Below are positions 57,249 through 64,000 of a stretch of DNA of 64,000 bases, one piece after another. The notes beneath the pieces are model-generated. The model was not told the DNA's origin, made no database searches, and saw only the letters and a list, made by a program, of their open reading frames with translations. Location of the stretch: positions 1-64,000 of the forward strand of contig JAJEKB010011900.1 of the NCBI GenBank assembly GCA_022393335.1, in the 5' to 3' direction. How positions within the stretch are numbered: position 1 is the stretch's first letter; each line of letters opens with the position of its first letter. A program made the translations under genes and the position numbers. The DNA is from Macrotrachela quadricornifera (lineage: Eukaryota; Rotifera; Eurotatoria; Philodinida; Philodinidae).

Positions 57249-58597
57249 TTATTTATTCATTGAAACAATTCGTGATTGACACAAGTTAATTACAGCATTC
57301 ACAAATAAATCAAAATCTGACATTGTACTACGATGATTGGTAACACAAATGCGAATATGAAGGCAATCATTAAGTCTTGCTGTTGATAGAATGGCAATGC
57401 CTTGTTCCTGCAAATCACTGACGATCTCATCATTGAATATATCAATAGTTTCTGCATTGGCATTCTTCAGTTCGTTAGGTTCCAGGCGAAAATTGACAAT
57501 GTTGAGCGAGACAGGAGTAAACACTCGGATAAAATCATGCTTCATCAACAATTTGGCCAAATACTGAGCTTGATCACAGTTGATTGCAATCGACTGGCCT
57601 AGTCGCACTAATCCATATTCCTTAATATTAAACCAAACCTTGAGAGCTCGACATGGTCGTGAAAGTCAAATGCCAAGGAATCGGCTTCTGATAGACCAGC
57701 AATTAAATGTTTTCGACTCGGATCTAACACAATAAAACTATCGAAAGCGCCATCAACGTGAAACCAAATATTATTTTCACGAGCTACAGTTACCAGAGCA
57801 GCCAAATCGTCGGAAGCACCGGTACTAACAGTGCCTTAAATTAAATGAAAAATTTTGTTTTCATTTCGAATTAGATATATGAGAGCACTCAAAATCGTCT
57901 ATCTTACAAATCTACGGTATGATATTTGATCTAGATGATAAATACTTCTTTATACATTATCGAAACCGAATACTATGGAATTGATTTATATGTTCTAGAT
58001 GACTTATTAACAGTTAATAATGTTGATGATTATAATTCTTGATAGTTAATTTACGTTATATCACTTGTCATTGTAGAAAACAATAAAACTTTTATTTTTT
58101 AAAGGACGACAAAAATACAAATCAATTTTTTGTTACTATTTATATCATTCAATTAAGAGATTGATTATCGCATAGTATACTTTGTAGATTAGATTTACAT
58201 ACCTGCATTTCCAACCACACAAAACGGTATGAAACCTTGTTGTCGATCATTTTCAATCATCTTCTTGAGTTCTTGGATATCCATGCGATACTCATCATCG
58301 ACAGGCACTAGTCTCAATGCTTGAATATCCAATCCCAATAGTTCGAGTGCCTTGGCTACATATACATACGTTTGTGTTGAAGAGTAAGCTACAAGTCGAA
58401 CACCCAATGCGACTAAACCTTCTTGACGTACTTTATTGAGTGCATGGTAACGTGCTACAGCTAAGAGTCATTTTAATCGAATTTCGTCGGAGTCTATTTT
58501 CATCATGAGGATCATCTCTATGTTGACTCAATCGTCGTAAGAGACGTTCTACAGTTTCCTCAAATTGATCATCAATGATTGCTGTGTCGGTATTCAT
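57249..58597 (-). pseudogene. aromatic-L-amino-acid decarboxylase (PLP group II) pseudogene
   Basis: Family sequence is clear: a LAVARYHALNKVRQEGLVAL segment, GVRLVAYSSTQTYVYVAKAL, LVPVDDEYRMDIQELKKMI, then across a 368-bp intron (57835-58202) GTVSTGASDDLAALVTVARE, IWFHVDGAFDSFIVL and EADSLAFDFH. At that point the normal HK(W) with the PLP-binding lysine should follow. Instead the sequence jumps, in another frame, to RALKVWFNIKEYGLVRLGQS, about 60-75 residues further on, and continues to the normal C-terminus at 57249. The N-terminus is also cut: MNTDTAIIDDQFEETVERLL at 58597 runs out of frame just before LAVARYH. Two internal deletions, loss of the catalytic lysine and frame changes make it non-functional. 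Confidence 0.88.
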
Positions 58598-58875
58598 TAC
58601 AATAAAGAAATAAAAGATGTACAGCAGTTACTGATATCGCATACGTTTTAATAATATTACCTTCACATTTTACAGCTCATTTTTATATGCTGTTATATAA
58701 TAAGAAAGATTAAGTAAAAACATTTATCACACAAATACACTTGAAAGGATTATAGACAATGTTTATCAATAAAATAATCATTAGAAGACGGTGATATTTA
58801 TTAAGAAGACTAGTTAAATATTAGAGGAGTTTTGAATTTTTTTGAATCAAGGACCATATTTTGAATCATACAATA

Positions 58876-60540
58876 TAAGGGCAAAAAGTTCGCGACATTT
58901 TTTCTATTGATATATTATTGCAGTTGTTTGAACAATTTCAATCTATATATAGTCATTTTAAAGAGCATTTAAAAGTGCACTTATCGTGTAAAAATAAAGG
59001 TTCTAGATTATGTAGTAAGCGAGAAACGATGAAGAAAGTTTGTTATATGCTTTTTATTCTTAAAAAACAATTTTGTTATGTGAATAATTAAAATATGAAT
59101 AACAAAGAAATAACTATAGAATAGAGAAATATACAATAAAAATAATCATATATTGACTCTACACATGTATGACATTTACAATGTTGTTTAAATCTAATAA
59201 TTCTACCTCTTTTTTTGGTTTATAATTTCTTTCATTATTAATGACATTTGATATACAAACTTTCTTAAAATTGTTGGATCTAATGATTTCTATACTTTTA
59301 TTAATTCCTTCTTTTAATTCGAGTAAAGATTTTGGCTGATTTTGTTCTTCATTATAAACTTTATTCGTCATAACTGTTCATGTACATTCAATGCACCATG
59401 AATCATCCATTTTTGGTGGAGCTTCATCTTTACCAAAGAAATCAGAAATATTTTACACCAAATATTCTTGAGTAACATTAGTATCATGATATGTTGCATG
59501 ATCTTATTCAAATATCCAATCTTCGTAATCATCAGTTTCTTCAATTCTTCCTTTAATATCAATTAAAGTCGGTAATATCTTATTTACATAGCGTTCACTA
59601 TCAAATATTACCATAAACGTGTAAACCTTTTGAATATCTTTTCACTTTCCATAAATCTAATTCTTCACTATCAGATATACCCCTTTATTTATGATGTTTT
59701 GGATTACGATCACCCTCTAACAAAAAAACTTTTCAATGAGTAACTAAAATTTTGATCTTTATATATTTTAGAAAATTTTAATCTTGCCTTTTTATGATTA
59801 TTCGTTAGTTTTATTGCTCTTGGTCTTACTTTCCATTTTAATTCAGCATCATGTAATATATTTTGCACCGTTTTATAACTTATTAGTTTTAGTCCATCTT
59901 TTCTTGAACTAAAATTTTTGTTTTGTCTTTCTTCTAATACTGTTGTTTCAATGTTTCTTGAAACTTCAGGTCTACCTGTTCGAATACGATTAAGAAATGC
60001 CTTACGTTGGATCCCATCTTGCAACATTCGATTAAAGCGTACACGGATGACCAAATTTTTCAGTTGTTTAAGTGTAAAACTTACTTTATTATCTTTAGCT
60101 GGTAGTAAAGAGCCAGTTTTGTTGAAATATATTCTTTCTCCCCTTGCTTTATCCATATTTTTATTTTCATCTGCATAAAAGGTAGAGAAATAAATCATAT
60201 TCATCTAACTTTTTTAGCCTATTGACTTTGTGACTGTTCATTGTCTATCTTTCTTATGGAAGCGTAATATTTTTCTCATCGATTACATCCTACGTAGAAT
60301 AAAAGATGTTCCATTTTCATTCGTAGTTTTGTAATTTTAATTGTATAAAAAATCATCTGTGAAAAACATGAACCATATTCCCACATCTATATTCATTCAA
60401 TCACTTGAGCAAGAACCTTTATTTTTACATCGTAAGTACACTTTTAAATGTTCTTTAAAATGACTATATATTGATTGAAATTGTTCAAACAGCTGCAATA
60501 ATATATCGATAGGAAAAAAATTCTGTAGGAAGCTTGTAAA
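58876..60540 (-). mobile_element. Tc1/mariner element with long terminal inverted repeats, inactive
   Basis: The ends share inverted repeats of about 130-150 bp: TATTATTGCAGTTGTTTGAA near 58913 pairs with TTCAAACAGCTGCAATAATA near 60485, and TAGTCATTTTAAAGAGCATT with AATGTTCTTTAAAATGACTA. Length of about 1.66 kb and the minus-strand transposase remnant inside fit a complete but degenerate Tc1-like copy. Outermost bases and the TA duplication are blurred by mutation. Confidence 0.85.
59155..60204 (-). pseudogene. Tc1/mariner transposase, broken
   Basis: The 5' part (60204-59710) has the helix-turn-helix/linker region: RTGRPEVSRNIETTVLEERQ, then a KLISYKTVQNILHDAELKWK segment and KKARLKFSKIYKDQN, matching the Tc1 order GRP...S.RTV...HK.ARL.FA. 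After stops, the catalytic part reads VIFDSERYVNKILPTLIDIK and WIFE(stop)DHATYHDTN, where relatives have WIFQQDNAPxH. A CIE motif follows before a TGA, then MTNKVYNEEQNQPKSLLELK. The downstream frame ends at 59159. Several nonsense codons and frame shifts make it inactive. Confidence 0.8.
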
Positions 60541-62312
60541 TTTTGGCAAAAAGTAACTTTATGTTTTTTTAGCAGCTACTGAACAGAAAATGCCAAAACT
60601 ATAATTGTTCTGTCAAGTTTCGTTGTTAAGAAGTGTTTTTACATGGGGCACTACAATACTTTTTCACCTGACTCTTCTAAAAGTCCTAGTTTGAGTTGAA
60701 ATATTCTATTATAATGTTTAGAAATATCATGCCTTTTTCTATACGCTACATAAGGGATGAGTTATAATACTTAAGTAGATCTCATAACTCTTATCATGTC
60801 CGCAAAGTTTCAGCTTAATGTAAACGTATTATGCTACAGAAGAACCATTCGTTTCAGCTGAAATCTTACGAACATGATAGAAGCTATAAGAACTATTATT
60901 AGGGAAAATTTCAAATGGAAATTCCTTGTTGAGAATTTTTGCATAATATCCTGTGATAGCCTGAAAATTGAATAAAATGTTCATACCTCAAGAAGAAAGA
61001 CCTAGTGACACGAACCGTTATAGAGCTTTTATATATACTAGGAGCCCTACTTGTGAACGTAGTATGAAGGTAAACGGAGCGAATTACTTAGAAATGTCCC
61101 TTCGTTCGTTAGTATTTATGAAAAGAAATAAATGAATACTTTTTTTGAAGATCTTATATACTTAACTAGATGACTCTTGTTTTTTATCGTCGTATAATTT
61201 TTTACATACTTCTTATCATTTCTATTTCTAGTAGCTGTTCCCGAGGTTATTATTATTCATTTCTTTTTTTAAAAATAAGCATCACAATATTTCAAGTGGC
61301 AACAGGAGTTTTTACAGTTATAGTTTAACTAAGCACCATTTTGTATTCGAAGAAATATCATTATTTACTATAATATCATTTTTGCTTTCTATTAAATTAT
61401 CGATTTTTATTGCGATTTATTTATTAAAAACTGATTAATGTCACCTATTCATATGTAATATTGAATAAAATAATCTAATTAAATTAAATAGTAATTACCA
61501 TACTCACCAGATGATCTTTTCTATTATGGCTGGTATATGGTTATTTGTGTCATAGTTACCAAAATTTGTTTTAGACAGACAAATACACAAATGAATCTAG
61601 CTTTCTAGACTCTGTCCTTTCACAGTCTTGGGAATATTCTAGATAAACTTTTTTGTTTCTGTTGGGATTCTTCCAATACATGATGTATTGATCTTTTCCG
61701 TTCGATGCCGTATGTATGACATATTGGACTTTTCCCTTTCTATCGTATGTCATCATATGGACATATCCATTCGTTCTTCTTCTATAACACATACATACGG
61801 ATCTTTCCTTTTCTCTTATATATGTATGAGATTATTCCCTATTATGATCCTATTTATTTGTTTAAGGTGTAGTCCTCTTTTGTTCTCTTTATTGTTTCCA
61901 TCATAAATACCGACCTCTAGACCATCAAAATCTACAGTTTTAGTTCTTCATCATATTTTTTCACTCCTCAACAGTCAGAATATATTTGAGATATGAATGT
62001 GAAAGAATACTGCTATACACACATTCAAATTCATCCGTTGCTCAAACAGCAGTTGGTTTTTTCCATATTAATTTACTTTCAAACATACTGCATCCATCAA
62101 TATTGACGAAAAATACACGTGCTTTTTTCTTTTCTTGCACTTTATTTTTCTTGATTGTGTTGATGACTTCTTGGCTTTCTCCAATTCTGTATACGTGACG
62201 CCTTAAGAATGTGAGTACAGGTATATATATTATATCAATTTGTTACCTTTACACGGTCAGTATAACATAAGGTGATTTAATGTCTTTTTTTTTCTTTATT
62301 ATAGATTTATCG
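60541..62312. other. intergenic, nothing recognised
   Basis: AT-rich; short frames near 61571-62198 lack domains. An acceptor-like TTCTTTATTATAG at 62293-62305 just before the next ATG suggests a 5' intron of the following gene, whose first exon was not found. Confidence 0.4.
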
Positions 62313-62699
62313 ATGACTTCTTTAGAAAATGATATACCGAGTAAAGATGTTGCTCAACAATTGCTGAAATATCTTGACATACTCTATCCTAATGGTGTAT
62401 CCATCAATACTGTTACTAATGTCGAACGAAATACAGTTCCTAATTACAAGGACGAAGTAAAGATGTTCTTTCAGGCAGTTGGTGTCTATGCATCGGACTA
62501 TAATTATGATACATTAGCAACATATCAAATGACGTACGATGCCAATAAGATTGCAACGGCTACTTGGACAGAAATCAAGCAAATGTTGACTTGCCTTGCA
62601 AGAGCAGAAAGATTATCGCATTATAACAATGCTCATGCGATTGAATCCGGTCGCATCCAATGGATACTTTGTCGTCTCAAAGAACTTGTTGAAAAATAA
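62313..62699 (+). CDS. small DUF6508-like protein
   Basis: A 128-residue frame from ATG 62313 (MTSLENDIPSKDVAQQLLKY) to TAA 62697-62699. The ATG lies 7 bp after a good splice acceptor, so an upstream non-coding or short exon is likely. The C-terminal half, TWTEIKQMLTCLARAERLSH then NNAHAIESGRIQWILCRLKE, has the order of the bacterial DUF6508 family (a helix ending in a GERFxDGxW-like turn, then AIExGxIxxxLxRLxEL). This assignment is from memory of the pattern and is moderately sure. There is no signal peptide or membrane helix. Function is unknown. Bacterial affinity would make it a candidate transferred gene. Confidence 0.65.
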   Translation: MTSLENDIPSKDVAQQLLKYLDILYPNGVSINTVTNVERNTVPNYKDEVKMFFQAVGVYASDYNYDTLATYQMTYDANKIATATWTEIKQMLTCLARAERLSHYNNAHAIESGRIQWILCRLKELVEK

Positions 62700-64000
62700 A
62701 TTCTAAAAATAGTAATCTAGTACTTGAACTGTCTTGAAAGTATATCTGTATGTGGACATAATTTTTTATAGACTGGCAGATTAAGCTCGTATAAAAACAG
62801 ATATTGAAAATATCCTATCAATTTTCTTTTGCCAATTAAAGAGGATTAGCAGTAAAACTTTACCGAAGAACTAATGCATCAGAGAAAATAATTTTTTGTT
62901 GTTGTGAATAACGCTTATAAGAATTCTCCTTGAAATAAAGCCAGTATAGATCAGCCTGTGTGCTAATAGTCTTAGTAACCGTTAAAATCACTCTCTAATA
63001 ATATGCAGACTGATTTCGATGGTTCATGAATTAATATACAAAAGATTGACTTCGTAGGAGACCGATAACACAATACTTTCTCACAGATTTTTCTTTTCAT
63101 GATTCGTACTCAAAAAGAAAAGTAAAGATTTTAACTGAAGTGGATTTTCTCCTCGAAATTAATTTTCGCCGATGGTTTTTTATAGTCTACGCAACCTTTT
63201 TTCTGTTCTTATTCTCGCTCGTCAACTGATGCGTGTTTAGCTAACGAATTGACCGATAATAATTATTTATACACCTTGAGAAGAATTTGAGAGACTGGTA
63301 AAGATGATTTTTAATCGAATGTATACAATGATGGGATAAAAGTAGCCTACATCATCAAGTATCCTGGTTGAAAATAAATGTGCACTATAGATTTGAATGG
63401 TCCATGAAAATGTGTTCTTTAATCTAAATGATATTGTCTTTATTTATTCATCCTTTTCTCCACATGTCTTTGTAAGTAAACTTAGCTTAAATTTCGCCTA
63501 GTTTTTGATTAAAAAAATGTTTCTGTTGTTTATCTTTCTAGTCTACTGTTTCTAAGTCCGACTTAAAAGTTAAAGTATTCGAATACATAAATATGAAATT
63601 AAAAAATAACTATTTTTTGCACAGAGAGGTTTTTCTTACTTTTTACAAAAACTCGATATTTTCTTTTAGATTCTATCATATATTTCTGCTTATATTTGGA
63701 ACGTAACAATCATTTTTGTAGAATAAAAATATCGAATGACGAAGTTGCACCGAATTTATCCTATATGACTCCATTTACTCCACATTATTTATCATGGAGG
63801 TATCTTCTCAATTCAATTGGTCGGTTTTCTTTCTTTGTTTCAATCATCGAATGATAATATTTATAGCTCAGAAAACACCGATCCTGGTTGGCGTTTTCAA
63901 TATTTCACAAGATGAGTTTTAACAATATTACTACTGTACATATTGGCAGTTTTTTTATTTGACATTATCCTTATTTTAAAAAGTATCGATAGTTTTATTA
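62700..64000. other. intergenic to window end, nothing recognised
   Basis: AT-rich 1.3 kb; no supported exon, RNA gene or inverted repeat was seen before the sequence ends. Confidence 0.4.

Noticed and set aside
59918..60178. Plus-strand frame opposite the Tc1 transposase
   Set aside because: Shadow of the transposase coding strand.

Overview
The window looks like a gene-poor, mobile-element-rich stretch of a bdelloid rotifer nuclear genome (Adineta/Rotaria type). The evidence is an AT-rich sequence, many very short (45-110 bp) GT-AG introns, and protein families that are expanded in bdelloids: F-box proteins opening with a PNELF..IFSY-type motif, RI-type leucine-rich repeats, and divergent rhodopsin-like receptors. 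There are also intronless genes of possibly foreign origin. Species assignment is inference.

Layout. 0-8 kb is almost entirely repeats: a 33-bp/162-bp higher-order tandem repeat and four large inverted-repeat (hairpin) elements, one carrying a nested palindrome. 8.2-10.2 kb holds a type IV (zeta/iota-like) diacylglycerol kinase on +. 12.1-15.0 kb holds an eight-exon, CARD-less RIG-I-like helicase on +. 16.6-17.6 kb is a dead piggyBac transposase. 18.7-19.8 kb is a three-exon GPCR on -. 22-26 kb has two decayed genes. 27.3-30.1 kb is the most striking locus: a minus-strand gene in which each of 17 complete leucine-rich repeats is one 84-bp phase-0 exon, separated by near-identical 55-bp introns, so that exon plus intron form a 139-bp tandem array with no stop in any copy.

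31.2-33.9 kb is a foldback-like element whose arms carry 34-bp subrepeats. 36.8-42.3 kb contains four non-autonomous inverted-repeat elements (one with TA flanks, one with a perfect 8-bp target duplication and a motif array inside) around a single-exon GPCR. 43.5-46.7 kb has a dead F-box/LRR gene followed by an intact three-exon F-box gene. 48.7-49.3 kb is another hairpin element. 53-56 kb has an intact orphan gene and an intronless NmrA-like NAD(P)-binding protein. 57.2-58.6 kb is an aromatic-amino-acid-decarboxylase pseudogene with its PLP-lysine segment deleted. 58.9-60.5 kb is a broken Tc1/mariner element with long terminal inverted repeats. 62.3-62.7 kb is a short gene resembling DUF6508.

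No operon-like functional unit is evident. Two genes could belong to innate recognition (the dsRNA helicase and the LRR protein), but nothing in the sequence ties them together. No tRNA, rRNA or CRISPR array was recognised. All boundaries were read by eye from splice signals and reading frames.
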